Position numbers and translations under genes: made by a program. Positions 51,437-51,520 of a DNA stretch of 51,520 nucleotides are shown here, in pieces. Source of the DNA: Ga0077536 sp943370145 (GTDB taxonomy: Bacteria; Pseudomonadota; Gammaproteobacteria; Ga0077536); assembly GCA_943370145.1 (NCBI GenBank), contig CALRPY020000031.1, positions 1 to 51,520 of the forward strand, written 5' to 3'. Numbering within the stretch: position 1 is the first letter of the stretch; each line of letters opens with the position of its first letter. A model generated the notes under the pieces. The model had not been told where the DNA came from. It saw nothing but the letters and a program-made list of their open reading frames with translations, and ran no database searches.

Positions 51437-51520
51437 AACACCGAGATTAGACGAGTGGGGTTGAGCCAGCGGTCGACGGCATGGCCATTGCCCGGACCAC
51501 GCTCGAAAATGCGACTTCTC

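Larger units (their letters stand above)
51144..51520. other. Repeat-bearing gene-free stretch at the window end
   Basis: 377 bases without a supported gene, made up largely of dispersed repeat: two 61-base imperfect direct copies (51187-51247 and 51376-51436), between them the block shared with 32697-32746 and a perfect 33-base palindrome. The last 80 bases show nothing recognisable. Confidence 0.7.

Overview
The window is a GC-rich chromosomal segment from a Gram-negative, aerobic proteobacterium, most likely a gammaproteobacterium. The grounds are an isocitrate dehydrogenase gene next to its kinase/phosphatase AceK, a Pseudomonas-type class I fumarase, a FeoB system, an ETF/ETF-quinone oxidoreductase set, and a two-partner secretion locus that needs an outer membrane. 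The assignment rests on gene content and recognised protein motifs only; no rRNA or tRNA gene is visible.

Layout. 1-2.7 kb: 3' end of icd, then aceK. 2.7-5.4 kb: two FeoA-type proteins and FeoB, with a Fur-like box in front. 5.5-10.9 kb: an AroG-type DAHP synthase, a compact BtuFCD/FecBCD-like ABC importer with an extra leaderless binding-protein homologue, then CysH. 11.2-15.4 kb (minus strand): maiA-aacS-fumA, enzymes that make or consume fumarate and acetoacetate. 15.6-17.0 kb: a PilZ-like protein and a PaaG-like enoyl-CoA isomerase. 17.0-22.4 kb (minus): etfB-etfA-ETF-QO followed by ferredoxin, ferredoxin reductase and a second ferredoxin. Divergent from it is glutaryl-CoA dehydrogenase. 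24.3-25.0 kb: an RRM protein and a small hypothetical. 25.0-38.7 kb: a long accessory catabolic block, mostly minus strand. It holds an SDR with a degenerate active site, an isovaleryl-CoA-dehydrogenase-like enzyme, a molybdopterin oxidoreductase, an enoyl-CoA hydratase, a DUF6285-like protein with an ACAD10-like phosphotransferase, two tandem 333-residue CrtC/AttH-like paralogues, a luciferase-like monooxygenase, a nitronate-monooxygenase-like protein, an SRPBCC protein, a BCAT and a GlcG/HbpS protein. 38.9-48.1 kb (minus): a two-partner secretion operon tpsB-fecR-tpsA whose 2102-residue exoprotein carries 24 degenerate repeats. 48.2-51.1 kb: an (R)-amine-transaminase-like fold-IV enzyme, divergent from an acyl-CoA dehydrogenase and an SDR. 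The last 0.4 kb is dispersed repeat.

How it works together. Much of the window feeds acyl-CoA electrons into the quinone pool: three acyl-CoA dehydrogenases (glutaryl-CoA, isovaleryl-like, unassigned) would all use the EtfAB/ETF-QO encoded here. Acetoacetate and fumarate are routed into central metabolism by AacS and FumA, and isocitrate flux is set by Icd/AceK. The substrate of the 25-38 kb block is not evident. The mix of CoA-ester enzymes, flavin enzymes, a Mo enzyme and CrtC/AttH-like proteins suggests a hydrophobic (terpenoid-, steroid- or aromatic-like) compound, which is inference. The most unusual loci are the double-FecR secretion operon with its repeat exoprotein, the duplicated 333-residue family, and the (R)-amine-transaminase-like enzyme.
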